Source: Actinoplanes solisilvae
Lineage (GTDB): Bacteria; Actinomycetota; Actinomycetes; Mycobacteriales; Micromonosporaceae
Reading direction: 5' to 3'
NCBI RefSeq assembly: GCF_003999975.1
Contig: NZ_RJAC01000004.1
Span: 372,001-436,000 of the forward strand
Length of the DNA stretch: 64,000 nt
Both the position numbers and the translations under genes were made by a program. Of this stretch, positions 26,046 to 35,017 are shown in pieces (the first letter of the stretch is position 1; every line of letters starts with the position of its first letter). The notes beneath the pieces are model-generated. The model had not been told where the DNA came from and did not search any database. It saw nothing but the letters and a program-made list of their open reading frames with translations.

Positions 26046-27673
26046 GGCGTCGGCCGTCCGAGGTGGAAGCCCTGGCCGTGGTCACAGCCCAGATCCCGCA
26101 GGATGCTCTCCTGTTCGGCCGTCTCGATGCCTTCCGCGGTGACGGTCATGCCCAGCGCGTGGCAGGCGTCGATGATGTGCCGGAGCACGCCGCGCCGCCC
26201 GGCACCGAGCAGGAACTCGGCGGCCAGCTTGGCCTCGGTGAACGGCAGGGCGGTCAGCACGGCCAGGCTCGAATAGCCGGTGCCGAAGTCGTCGAGGGCC
26301 AGCCGCACGCCCAGGGCTCCGAGCGCCGCCAGCTCCGAGCGGTAGCGCAGCGATTCGGCCGTCTCGGTGATCTCGAGCTGCAGCCGGGCCGCGGGCAGTC
26401 CAGTACGGTGCAGGATGTCGGCGACGTCGCCGACCAGCCCGGCCTCGCGCAGCTGCACCGGCGACAGGTTGACGCTGATCAGCAGGTCGGGCCGGGCCGC
26501 ACCCCACCGGCAGGCATCCTCGAGCAGACGGCGTCCGAGGGGCCGGATCAGGCCCGTACGCTCGGCGAGCTGGATGAAGTGCCCCGGCCCGAGCAGTCCG
26601 GCGTCGCCCGGCCGCCGCCAGCGGGCCAGGGCCTCGACCCCGATCACCGCACGGTCGGCCAGCCGTACGAGGGGCTGGTAGTGCAGCAGGAACTCGCCGC
26701 GCTCCAGAGCGGACGGCATGTCGGCGGCCAGCCGGTGACGGCGCCGCTCGGCCTCGGCGCGGTCGGGATCGAACACCGCGAAACCCTCCGGGCGCGCCGG
26801 GCCGGACAGCGTGAAACTCTCGGGCGCCCAGCCCAGCGCGAGCCGCGCGTCGTGCAGCCAGCTTCCCGGATCGACGCCGGCCGCGGGCCGCTCGACCAGA
26901 CCCGCGGTGGCGGTCACGTGCAGGCGGTGGCCGTCGATCGGGAACGGCGGCGCGAGCACCCGGGTCGCCTGGTCAGCCACCTTGAGCACGTCGTCGGGCC
27001 CGCTGGTGCCGGTCACGAGCACGGCGAACAGGTCGTCGGCCAGGTGGGCGAGCAGACCGAGCGGCCGCAGCCGCCGGGCGACCGCGGTCAGCAACCGGGC
27101 GCCCCGGTCGTGCCCGAGCGCCTCGGTGAGCTCGTCGTAGCGGTCGACCCGCAGCAGCATCAGCCCGAGCCGCCCCTCACCCAGGTCGGCGAGCGTCTTG
27201 CGCAGGTGCTGCTCGTTGGGCAGCCCGGTGTCGGGCCGGTGCAGCACGGCCTGCTGCAGTTGGCGCTGCAGATCGAGCTGCACGGCCCGCCAGTGGATCT
27301 TCTCCGAGCGGTTCATCTCTTCGGCCGCGCGCACGGCCGCATCGCGCTGAGCGGCGACGAACCCGGTCACCAGCCGGTCGAGCAGTTCGAGGATCCGACC
27401 GCGGGAATCGTCGCCGAGCAGCGCCGGCAGCCGCCCGGCGAACAGGTGAACCGTCGTCCCGATCACGGGCGGCGCCGACATGCGCAGGTCGACCAGTTCG
27501 GCGCCGATGCGCGTGCCCGGCGCGGGGTCGAACGGCTCGGCCCGCACCGCAGCGACGAACTCTTCGAGCAGATCGTGCAGCGCGGCCCGCGCCCGAGCGC
27601 GCACTCCCGGGACGAAACCGGCCGCCGCGACCCCACGCAACCAGTCGTCGGTGAGCGCCGCGAGCCCGGTCAT
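26036..27673 (-). CDS. EAL-domain c-di-GMP phosphodiesterase with degenerate GGDEF domain
   Basis: 545 residues. Residues ~1-150 are an unassigned helical region. Residues ~160-310 are GGDEF-like, but the active-site motif is replaced by LADDLF, so cyclase activity is not expected. Residues ~320-540 are an EAL domain with EAL (GVEALARW), the NLSP Asn, ITET, DDFGTGYSS, AEGIE and QGFHLGRP all present. The Lys of the usual KID motif is kept (AKLAAEF), but its Asp is Ala. It would hydrolyse c-di-GMP, possibly tuned by GTP binding to the GGDEF remnant. Its start overlaps the upstream methyltransferase stop (ATGA). Confidence 0.85.
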   Translation of the reverse strand: MTGLAALTDDWLRGVAAAGFVPGVRARARAALHDLLEEFVAAVRAEPFDPAPGTRIGAELVDLRMSAPPVIGTTVHLFAGRLPALLGDDSRGRILELLDRLVTGFVAAQRDAAVRAAEEMNRSEKIHWRAVQLDLQRQLQQAVLHRPDTGLPNEQHLRKTLADLGEGRLGLMLLRVDRYDELTEALGHDRGARLLTAVARRLRPLGLLAHLADDLFAVLVTGTSGPDDVLKVADQATRVLAPPFPIDGHRLHVTATAGLVERPAAGVDPGSWLHDARLALGWAPESFTLSGPARPEGFAVFDPDRAEAERRRHRLAADMPSALERGEFLLHYQPLVRLADRAVIGVEALARWRRPGDAGLLGPGHFIQLAERTGLIRPLGRRLLEDACRWGAARPDLLISVNLSPVQLREAGLVGDVADILHRTGLPAARLQLEITETAESLRYRSELAALGALGVRLALDDFGTGYSSLAVLTALPFTEAKLAAEFLLGAGRRGVLRHIIDACHALGMTVTAEGIETAEQESILRDLGCDHGQGFHLGRPTPYS

Positions 27674-28488
27674 GCCTGTTTGCGGGCGAGGGTGACCAGG
27701 GCCGTGGGCTGCGGGGGCTCGCCGGCCTCGTCGGGGTCGGGATGCCAGTCGGTCGCGCTGACCACGCCCGGCTCGACCAGCTCGAACTCGTCGCCGATCA
27801 GCGCGGTGATCTGCTCGCGGGTGCGGATGACGACCGGGGTGGGCGTCTTCTCGTAGAGCTGCCGGGCGAGCTCCTGCCGTTCTCGGCCCTCGGGCGTCAC
27901 CTCGGGGCCAAGGTGCGAGACGACCAGGTAGCTGCCGTTGACCAGCGGCTCGCCGAGACGGTGCAGGATGGCGGCCGGGTCGGCCTCGTCGGGCACGAAA
28001 TGCAGCACGGCCACGGTGAGCACGGCCAGCGGCTCGGAGAAGTCGAACAGGTCGAGCACGTCCGGGTGGTAGAGGATGCTGTCGGGCTTGCGCAGGTCGC
28101 CCTCGATCACCCGGGCGTACGGGTTGCCGGTGAGCAGGCTGCGGCTCTGCTGAACGGCGATCGGGTCGATGTCGACGTACATGACCCGGGCCTCGGGGTC
28201 AGCGTCCTGGGCGACCTCGTGCACGTTGCCGAGCGTGGGGATGCCCGAGCCGATGTCGAGGAACTGGCGCACGCCGAGCGCGGTCAGGCGGCGCACGGCC
28301 CGGCCGAGGAAGGCGCGGTTGGCCCGGGCGACCAGCCGCGCTTCGGGGAACATCTTCTCGGCCCGGTGCCAGAACTCGCGGTCGACGGCGAAGTTGTGCA
28401 CGCCGCCGAGCGCGTAGTCGTAGACCCGCGACGCGTCCGGCACCGCGATGTCCACACCTTCCGGCACCCATCCGTACGATTCGGTCAT
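27670..28488 (-). CDS. SAM-dependent methyltransferase, PF04672/DUF574 family
   Basis: 272 residues from the ATG following a G-rich ribosome site. Typical features of this actinobacterial family: the N-terminal DASRVYDYALGGVHNFAVDRE, the SAM loop FLDIGSGIPT, the second-strand acid in MYVDIDP, and LAVLTVAVLHFVPDE. The family was annotated as methyltransferases from structure, and the substrate is unknown. It is translationally coupled to the EAL protein downstream. A paralogue lies at 57158-57973. Confidence 0.82.
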   Translation of the reverse strand: MTESYGWVPEGVDIAVPDASRVYDYALGGVHNFAVDREFWHRAEKMFPEARLVARANRAFLGRAVRRLTALGVRQFLDIGSGIPTLGNVHEVAQDADPEARVMYVDIDPIAVQQSRSLLTGNPYARVIEGDLRKPDSILYHPDVLDLFDFSEPLAVLTVAVLHFVPDEADPAAILHRLGEPLVNGSYLVVSHLGPEVTPEGRERQELARQLYEKTPTPVVIRTREQITALIGDEFELVEPGVVSATDWHPDPDEAGEPPQPTALVTLARKQA

Positions 28489-28524
28489 CCCCGCCCCCAC
28501 GTCATATTGATGCAGACGGATAGT

Positions 28525-29547
28525 CTACTGCCCAAAGTGGAGCGATCGCTCGGCCACCACCCCGTCGTATCGTGATCGGGCCACCCATCCCGGCTGCCGC
28601 TCGGCGATCGCGCGAAGCTCCTCCAGGGCCACGTCGTCGCCGTGCCGGGCCAGCCCGGCCAGCGCCTCGACCCGGACCTCCTCGTCGCGGTCGTCGCGAT
28701 GCCGGGCGTACGCGGCCAGCGCGCCCGAAGATCCGCGGTCGGTGCGCAGGATGTTGGCCAGGGCGTTGGCCCGCACCCGCGCGACCGGGTCGTCGGCCAG
28801 CTCGAACAGCGTGGCCAGGTCGTCGAGCCGCCACGCCACCTCGACCCGTACGGCCGGATCGGCGTGCCGCGCGAGCGGGATCAGCACGCTCAGCCCCTGC
28901 GGTTGGCGATATTCGGCGTACGCCTTGACCAGGCTCAGCAGCACCCCGGCGTCCGACTCGGCGGCCAGCCGTGGCCGCACCGCCTCGGCCGCCTCGCCCT
29001 GGAACGGCGGCCGCTCATAGCTGAGCAGCTCGACCAGGTCGGCCGCGAACCGTCGCACGAGCACCCGCGGATCGCCGATACGTGCGGCCGCCCACCGGAA
29101 CTGGTCGATCGCGGGCTCCCGCGTCCCCAGCGCGACCACCGAGGCGAGCCAGTCGACCGAGGCCGGGTCGCCGTAGTGCAGCGCCCGTTCGAGCAGTTCC
29201 ACGGCCGCCGGTTCCACGCCGAGCCGCCTCTCCAGCTCGGTGACGACGGCTCGGTGGGCCAGCCCGTAGACACCCACCCGCACGACCTGATAGCTGCCGT
29301 CGCCGTGCGGCACCCGCTCGGGGGCCCCGGCCGCGCCACGCCGCCGGGCCTCGGCCTCCTCGTCGACCGTCAGCCACCCGCGGGCCGCCTCGAGCGCCTC
29401 CGGCAGGGAAGGGAGCGGCTGATCCTCGTCCTCTGCCGTGTCGAGCAGGTCCTGCAGCATTTCCAGGTCTGCGTGCTCGGCCGCCCAGAGCACCCCTTCC
29501 GAGCCGGTCATCTCACGCGCCGATGCCCAGTCATCCCAGTTGATCAT
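28525..29547 (-). CDS. HEAT-repeat protein
   Basis: 340 residues, almost wholly helical repeats. Clear HEAT/armadillo-like units lie in the C-terminal half, such as RHADPAVRVEVAWRLDDLA, DDPVARVRANALANIL and DRDEEVRVEALAGLARHGD. The first ~80 residues are acidic. Such solenoids bind proteins; there is no enzyme motif. TAATAT, 8 nt before the ATG, overlaps the upstream lhgO stop, so the gene may have its own near-leaderless promoter even though it follows lhgO by 11 bp. Confidence 0.75.
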   Translation of the reverse strand: MINWDDWASAREMTGSEGVLWAAEHADLEMLQDLLDTAEDEDQPLPSLPEALEAARGWLTVDEEAEARRRGAAGAPERVPHGDGSYQVVRVGVYGLAHRAVVTELERRLGVEPAAVELLERALHYGDPASVDWLASVVALGTREPAIDQFRWAAARIGDPRVLVRRFAADLVELLSYERPPFQGEAAEAVRPRLAAESDAGVLLSLVKAYAEYRQPQGLSVLIPLARHADPAVRVEVAWRLDDLATLFELADDPVARVRANALANILRTDRGSSGALAAYARHRDDRDEEVRVEALAGLARHGDDVALEELRAIAERQPGWVARSRYDGVVAERSLHFGQ

Positions 29548-29558
29548 GGCGAGAGATA

Positions 29559-30755
29559 TTACAAAGTGGAGAGTCCGTCGACCACGTGGGCGGCGATGGC
29601 CATGCTCGACGTGGCCGCCGGCGAGGGCGCGTTTCGCACGGCCGTGACCGGGCCGATCCGGTGGATGCGGAAGTCGTCGACCAGGCTGCCGTCACGGTCG
29701 AGAGCCTGGGCCCGTACGCCCGAGCCCGCCCGTTCGACGTCGGCCGCGCCGATCTCGGGCACGTAGCGCCGCGCCGCTGTCATGTAGGCGCGCTTCGACA
29801 CCGACCCGTACATCTCCCGGATCCCCGTACGCCAGTGCTTGGCCGCCATGCGCCACATGCCCGGCCACGAGGCGATGCCGGCCAGGTCGGCCGGCGAGAT
29901 GTCGCCCCACCCGTAGCCCTCGCGCGCCGTCGCCAGCACCGCGTTGGGCCCGACCTCGACCTCGCCGTTGACCCGCCGCGTGAAATGCACCCCCAGGAAC
30001 GGGTAGCGCGGGTCGGGCACCGGATAGATCATGCCGCGGACAAGATGGGTCTTCTCGGGGCGCACCCTCATGTACTCCCCGCGGAACGGCACGATCCGCG
30101 GCGCCGCATCGTCCCCCGCCAGCCGCGCCACGAGATCGCTCTGGATCCCCGCGCAGATGACGAGCTGGTCGACCCGCACCTCCGCGTCCCGCGACGACAC
30201 CACGAGCCCACCACCCGACGGCGTCACCCCGGTGACCGGGAAACCGAACCGGACCTCGCCCCCGGCCGCGATGACGTCGTCGGCGAAGGCCCGGCTGATC
30301 GCGGGATAGTCGGTGATCGCGGTGTGTGGCGAATGCAGCGCGGCGAGCCCGGTTGCGTACGGCTCGATGTCCTTGATCTCTTGCGGCCCGACCCGGCGCA
30401 GCCCCGGCACCTGATTGGCCTCGGCCCGCACGGCCAGCGCATCGAGCCGCGGCACGTCTTCGGGCGTCACCGCGACGACCAGCTTCCCACAGGCCTCGTA
30501 CGCTATCCCGCGCTCGGCGCAGTATTCGCGCAGCATCGCGCCGCCCCGGGTGCACAACCGCGCCTTCAGACTGCCCGGCGGGTAATAGATGCCCGCGTGC
30601 ACGACCCCCGAGTTGTGCCCGGTCTGGTGGGCCGCGACCCGGTCCTCCTTCTCGATGACCACGACCCGGGTGCCCGGTCGGCGCAACGTCAGCTCACGGG
30701 CGATCGCCAGCCCGACGATCCCCGCCCCGACCACGCCGACGATCTCATCCGCCAT
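29559..30755 (-). CDS. lhgO: L-2-hydroxyglutarate oxidase
   Basis: 398 residues. The N-terminal dinucleotide-binding loop VGVVGAGIVGLAIARELTLR, the conserved AAHQTGHNSGVVHAGIYYPPGSLKA and the late FLGVHFTRRVNGEVEVGPNAV block identify LhgO/YgaF-type FAD enzymes of the DAO superfamily. They oxidise L-2-hydroxyglutarate to 2-oxoglutarate, passing electrons to quinone or O2. Length is normal. The start used is MADEIVG; a TAGACC box ends 6 nt before it, so the transcript may be leaderless. Confidence 0.9.
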   Translation of the reverse strand: MADEIVGVVGAGIVGLAIARELTLRRPGTRVVVIEKEDRVAAHQTGHNSGVVHAGIYYPPGSLKARLCTRGGAMLREYCAERGIAYEACGKLVVAVTPEDVPRLDALAVRAEANQVPGLRRVGPQEIKDIEPYATGLAALHSPHTAITDYPAISRAFADDVIAAGGEVRFGFPVTGVTPSGGGLVVSSRDAEVRVDQLVICAGIQSDLVARLAGDDAAPRIVPFRGEYMRVRPEKTHLVRGMIYPVPDPRYPFLGVHFTRRVNGEVEVGPNAVLATAREGYGWGDISPADLAGIASWPGMWRMAAKHWRTGIREMYGSVSKRAYMTAARRYVPEIGAADVERAGSGVRAQALDRDGSLVDDFRIHRIGPVTAVRNAPSPAATSSMAIAAHVVDGLSTL

Positions 30756-30772
30756 GCACACGGTCTACACCA

Positions 30773-32674
30773 TCACACCGCCGAATGCGTACGGTCCCCC
30801 AGCGCGTCGTGCACGCGGTGCAGCAGATCACTGGCCGTGAACGGTTTCTCGACGAACGGGCTGCCCGGCGCGAGCATGCCGGACACGTCGAGCATGCCGC
30901 TGCTGTAGCCCGACATGAACACGACAGGCAGGTCCGGCCACCGCTCGTGCAGCAGCTCGGCCAGCCGCGGCCCGCTCATGTCGGGCATGACCACGTCGGT
31001 CACCAGCCCGTCGACCTGCCGGTCGCCCAGCACCACCAGTGCTTCGGGCCCGGTCGAGGCGGCGAGCACCTGATAGCCGGCCACGGTGAGGATGCGTGTC
31101 GCCGCCCGCATCAGCGCCGGTTCGTGCTCGACGACCAGCACCGTACGGCCGTCGCCCGACGGTGGCGCGGACCGGTGACCCGGCATCCCGGGGACGGTTG
31201 TCAGCGGCAGATAGATGCGGAACGTCGTGCCGACCCTGGGCTCGGTGTAGACGGCGATCGACCCGCCGGCCTCGCTGACGATCCCGTACGCCGTGGACAG
31301 CCCCATGCCGGCGCCCTTGCCCGGCTTGGTCGTGAAGAACGGTTCGAAGACGCGCTCGGCGACCTCCGGCGTCATGCCCTCGCCGGTGTCGCTGACCAGC
31401 AGCCGGGCATAGACCCCCGGCGGCAGGCCGGGCGGCCCCTCGGCGGTGTTCGCCTCGAGCACGAGCGTGCCGCCCTCGGGCATGGCGTCGCGGGCGTTGA
31501 CGGCCAGCGCGTGCAGCACCTGCCGCAGCTGGCCCGGGTCGGCGTGCACGCTCAACGGGCCGGACGCGGGCCGGGTGGTGATGCTGACGTTCTCGCCGAC
31601 GTCGGCCGCGAGCGCCTCGCGGGCCTCCTCGAGCGCGGCGTTCAGGTCGAGGTCGCGGGGCTGGGCGCCGTCACCGCGGGTGAAGGTGAGCAGCTGGCGG
31701 GTCAGGGCCATGGCCCGGTCGGCCGCCGAGCGCACATGCGCGAGGTCGTCGCGTACGCCCTGGTCCTTGGTCTCCTCGATGGCGAACTCGGTGTAGTTGA
31801 CGATGATCGCCAGGATGTTGTTGAAGTCGTGGGCGATGCCGCCGGCCAGCTTGCCCAGGCTCTCCATGCGCTGCGCCTGGATCGCCCGGTCCTCCTCGGC
31901 CCGCCGCCTGTCGGCCTCCTCCTTGAGCGCGCTGATCTCCCGGGCGGTGATCGACGCGCCGGTGACCACGCCCGCGGCGTCCCGGATCGGGGCCATGTTG
32001 ACCGACAGCTCGAGCGGGGAGCCGTTGCGGTGCACCCGGCGGGCCTCATAGTGGATGCGGCGCTCGCCGTGCCGGATGCGGGCAATCATCGAGAGCTGGT
32101 CGGCGGCCGCGCTCGCATCGCCCGAGAACAGCGACATCGGCTGCCCGATCATCGCACCCGCGTTGTAGCCGAACAGGCGCTCGGCGCCCCGGTTCCACGC
32201 CGTCACCCTCGCCTCGAGGTTCACGCCGATGATCGCGTCGTCGGTGTGCTCGACCACCGCGGCCAGGGTCGCCCGGTGCTTCTCGGCCGCGTTCAGCGCG
32301 GCCAGTTCGCGGGCGTCGGCCTCGGCCAGGCGGTGCTGCTCGCCCGGCGAGCTGTAGATCGTCCCGCCCTCGAGCAGCACCTTGTAGCTGCGGCGCAGCG
32401 TCCAGTAGTAGACGCCGACGGCGGCGGTGAACGCGTCCCAGATCGCCGACGGCCAGATGAAGGCCGTGCTGAGATGCTCGATGTCGCGGATCGCCGCGTA
32501 CCCGTGCAACCCGTGCCCCACCGAGCAGGTGAAGAAGATCATCGCGGTGGCCACGCCGAGCGTGTTGCTGCGCAGCTGCCCCGCACGGGCGATCGGCACG
32601 ATGATCGCCATCATGATCGCGGCGTACGCAACCATGATGACGAGGTTGCCGAGAAGATAGACCTGTTCCGGCAC
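30773..32674 (-). CDS. hybrid sensor histidine kinase with PAS and receiver domains
   Basis: About 633 residues from a GTG at 32674. Three or four N-terminal TM helices (residues ~8-95) contain VGHGLHGYAA-like His residues. A PAS domain follows (residues ~125-240, VVEHTDDAIIGVNLEARVTAWN). The phosphoacceptor is in GGIAHDFNN (near residue 280). An HATPase has N-box NARDAMPEGG and G-boxes DTGEGM and GKGAGMGLS. A C-terminal receiver domain has its phospho-Asp in VTDVVMPDMSG (near residue 562). The H-box is of the HDFNN type found in two-component hybrids with self-contained receivers. No separate response regulator is adjacent. Confidence 0.88.
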   Translation of the reverse strand: MPEQVYLLGNLVIMVAYAAIMMAIIVPIARAGQLRSNTLGVATAMIFFTCSVGHGLHGYAAIRDIEHLSTAFIWPSAIWDAFTAAVGVYYWTLRRSYKVLLEGGTIYSSPGEQHRLAEADARELAALNAAEKHRATLAAVVEHTDDAIIGVNLEARVTAWNRGAERLFGYNAGAMIGQPMSLFSGDASAAADQLSMIARIRHGERRIHYEARRVHRNGSPLELSVNMAPIRDAAGVVTGASITAREISALKEEADRRRAEEDRAIQAQRMESLGKLAGGIAHDFNNILAIIVNYTEFAIEETKDQGVRDDLAHVRSAADRAMALTRQLLTFTRGDGAQPRDLDLNAALEEAREALAADVGENVSITTRPASGPLSVHADPGQLRQVLHALAVNARDAMPEGGTLVLEANTAEGPPGLPPGVYARLLVSDTGEGMTPEVAERVFEPFFTTKPGKGAGMGLSTAYGIVSEAGGSIAVYTEPRVGTTFRIYLPLTTVPGMPGHRSAPPSGDGRTVLVVEHEPALMRAATRILTVAGYQVLAASTGPEALVVLGDRQVDGLVTDVVMPDMSGPRLAELLHERWPDLPVVFMSGYSSGMLDVSGMLAPGSPFVEKPFTASDLLHRVHDALGDRTHSAV

Positions 32675-32899
32675 GATCGCCCTATCGGCCGTCGCGCTCC
32701 CGACCTGAGCCGATCTCGCAGATATGCAGCGCCGCCCGCCGACGCCGAGGAGCAGGCGGCCCGGCCGCCCGTCGAGGTGCAGCCCCCGCCCGGGTGGCCC
32801 GCTTGTGGCCGAGGCCGCTGACCCCCAACAGCCGGAACCTGCCGCCCCGGGCACAACAGCGCTCGGCCGACGCCGAAATTGTCGTACCCCCGGAGCACG

Positions 32900-33289
32900 A
32901 TGGCCGCCATGACCGAGCAGACGCATCACCACCACGTCATCGACTACATCGAGATCACGGTCGGCGACCTGCCCGCGGCCAAGCAGTTCTACGGCGAGGC
33001 GTTCGGCTGGCAGTTCAACGACTACGGCCCCGACTACGCGGGCATTCGCCGCCCCGGCTCCGGTTCCGGTTCCGGCTCCGCTGAGGTCGGCGGCTTGCGC
33101 GCGGGCGAGACCGTCGGCGTCGGCGGCCCCCTGGTCCTGCTGTTCTCGTCCGACCTCGACGCGTCGGTCGTCGCCGTGCAGGCCGCCGGTGGCCGGGTCA
33201 TCGAGGGTCCTTACGAGTTCCCCGGCGGCCGCCGCTTCCATTTCACCGACCCCAGCGGCAACGAACTGGGCGTCTGGGCCGAGAAGTAG
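32900..33289 (+). CDS. VOC (glyoxalase/bleomycin-resistance) family protein
   Basis: About 129 residues. GGAG lies 4 nt before this ATG; an ATG three codons later is also possible. One VOC module repeats: VIDYIEITVGDLPAAKQFYGEAFGW and later GRRFHFTDPSGNELGVWAEK, giving the family's paired beta-alpha-beta units. A GSGSGSG stretch (residues ~50-58) is an unusual flexible loop encoded by a short repeat. A run of four His near the N-terminus (QTHHHHVI) is notable. The function cannot be narrowed from sequence. Confidence 0.82.
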   Translation: MAAMTEQTHHHHVIDYIEITVGDLPAAKQFYGEAFGWQFNDYGPDYAGIRRPGSGSGSGSAEVGGLRAGETVGVGGPLVLLFSSDLDASVVAVQAAGGRVIEGPYEFPGGRRFHFTDPSGNELGVWAEK

Positions 33290-33298
33290 CCGCAACCG

Positions 33299-34219
33299 TC
33301 AGCTGACGGCGGGGTCGACCACCAGGGTGCCGGCGGCAGTGTCCAGGCGCGCGGTGACGCCGAGGCCGACGGCCGACTGGTCGTCGCCGTGGCCGATGGG
33401 CAGGCCGCCCAGCACCGGGATCCCCAGGGAGGTGAGCTGTTCGCGCAGCACGTCGACGATCGGCGGGTAACCCGCGTCGGTGCCGTCGCAGGCGGTGAAC
33501 TGACCGAGCGCGATCCCGCGCAGGCCGTCGAACCAGCCGGCGCGGCGCAGGTGGACCAGCATGCGGTCGACCCGGAACGGTTCCTCGTTGATGTCCTCGA
33601 GCAGCAGGATCGCGCCCCTCGTGTCGAGGGCGTGGCGGGTGCCGACCGTGCTGACCAGCATGGCCAGGTTCCCGCCGAGCAGCGTCCCCTCGGCGACGCC
33701 GTCAGCGCGGACGGCGTGGCTGGGTTCGGCCGGGTCCGCGCTGACCGTGATCGACTCGCTCCGGGTGACCACCTGCCGGGCCGACCGGACGGTCAGCGAT
33801 TCGGGTCCGCGCTCGAACTGGCCGCCGGTCGGCCCGTGCACCGACACCAGGCCGGCCTCGGTCCACAGCGCCGCGTGCAGCGCCGTGATGTCCGAGAACC
33901 CGATGACCACCTTCGGGTCGGCCCGCACCGCGCCGAAGTCGACCCGGTCGACGATGCGCTGCATGCCGTAACCGCCACGCATGCAGAACACCCCGCGCAC
34001 GTCCGGGTCGCGCAGTGCGTCGTTGAGGTCGGCCAGCCGCTCGTCGTCCGTGCCGGCGAAGAACGCGTGCCGCCCGCCCGCGTGCGCCCCGAGCCGCACC
34101 CGCAGCCCCCACCCCTCGAGGACCGAAACGGTGGCCGCGATGCGCCCCGCCTCACTGGCCCCCGACGGCGACACCAGCGCCACCAGATCCCCCGGCACCA
34201 GCCGACTCGCCTTGATCAT
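33299..34219 (-). CDS. S66-family LD-carboxypeptidase
   Basis: 306 residues. The S66 signature is complete: nucleophile Ser in VIGFSDITALH, catalytic Glu in LLLEDINEEPFRVDRML, and His in GLPIGHGDDQ. GVFCMRGGYGMQRI is the family's conserved glycine block. Members cleave the L,D bond of murein tetrapeptides (LdcA) or hydrolyse peptide-nucleotide antibiotics (MccF). There is no signal peptide, so it is cytoplasmic, as expected for muropeptide recycling. The gene appears monocistronic. Confidence 0.88.
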   Translation of the reverse strand: MIKASRLVPGDLVALVSPSGASEAGRIAATVSVLEGWGLRVRLGAHAGGRHAFFAGTDDERLADLNDALRDPDVRGVFCMRGGYGMQRIVDRVDFGAVRADPKVVIGFSDITALHAALWTEAGLVSVHGPTGGQFERGPESLTVRSARQVVTRSESITVSADPAEPSHAVRADGVAEGTLLGGNLAMLVSTVGTRHALDTRGAILLLEDINEEPFRVDRMLVHLRRAGWFDGLRGIALGQFTACDGTDAGYPPIVDVLREQLTSLGIPVLGGLPIGHGDDQSAVGLGVTARLDTAAGTLVVDPAVS

Positions 34220-34281
34220 GACCACGCAGCCTACTCAGGGCCGCGGCCTCACCCCGCCCGCCCGCCACGCGTCGACGCAGG

Positions 34282-34860
34282 TCAATGGGTTGGTGGGGGC
34301 AGGGATGGTGCGCCCGCAACTCGGCGACGCTTCCCTCCGGACGCTGTCTCGTACAGTTCGTTGACGGTGTCGTAGTACCGGGAGGTGCGACCGAGTGCCG
34401 TCATGTCGAGCCGCCGGCACACGGCCCGCGATGCGTGGTTCCCCGGGTCCGTCACGGCCAGGACCCTCCGCAGCCCGCGGTGGAACGCGTCGGCAAGGAC
34501 GGCCCTCGCCGCTTCCGTGGCGTAACCGTGTCCCCAGGCATCCGGGTGCAGGTGCCAGCCGATCTCGACCTCGTCCGTCGCGCCGGCAAGCTCCCCGGCC
34601 GACAGCGGGATCGGCTTGAGCAGGACGTTTCCGACCGGACCGCCGTTCGCGGTGGCGATCGCCCAGATGCCGTGCACGGGATGGTCGATGGCACGGCGCC
34701 GCCGGATCGACGCGAGCGCGTCCTCCCGCGTCCTCATGGTCGTCGGACGGGCGCCGAGGAAGCGGACGACCTCCCAGCGCGATTCGAGATCCAGCAGGAA
34801 GTCGGCATCGTCGTCGCGCCAGGGGCGCATCAGCAGGCGATCGCTCGTGATGGCACGCAT
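34282..34860 (-). CDS. GNAT-family acetyltransferase (RimJ/RimL-like)
   Basis: 192 residues. MRAITSDRLLMRPWRDDDADFLLDL is the typical RimJ/RimL/ribosomal-type GNAT start, and EIGWHLHPDAWGHGYATEAARAVL holds the acetyl-CoA loop (W-G-x-G-Y-A). TATGTT ends 6 nt before the ATG, suggesting a leaderless mRNA. The C-terminal ~20 residues are Arg/Pro-rich and outside the fold. The acetyl acceptor is unknown. Confidence 0.82.
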   Translation of the reverse strand: MRAITSDRLLMRPWRDDDADFLLDLESRWEVVRFLGARPTTMRTREDALASIRRRRAIDHPVHGIWAIATANGGPVGNVLLKPIPLSAGELAGATDEVEIGWHLHPDAWGHGYATEAARAVLADAFHRGLRRVLAVTDPGNHASRAVCRRLDMTALGRTSRYYDTVNELYETASGGKRRRVAGAPSLPPPTH

Positions 34861-35017
34861 GCCGCGAACATAACCAGTGCCGCGAGTGAATTCTTCGCCG
34901 CCAGCGGCGTCAGTGGCCATGTGACCAGCGCACCGGACGGTCGTACGCCCTGGTCCGCACCCGGACAGCCGACGGAGGTAGCAGTGCCGCCCCGCATCAC
35001 CAGAACCGGGACGCCGC

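Noticed and set aside
25685..27856. Long plus-strand frame opposite the EAL gene
   Set aside because: The minus strand shows EAL, ITE, DDFGTGYSS and QGF motifs in order; the plus frame has low-complexity composition.
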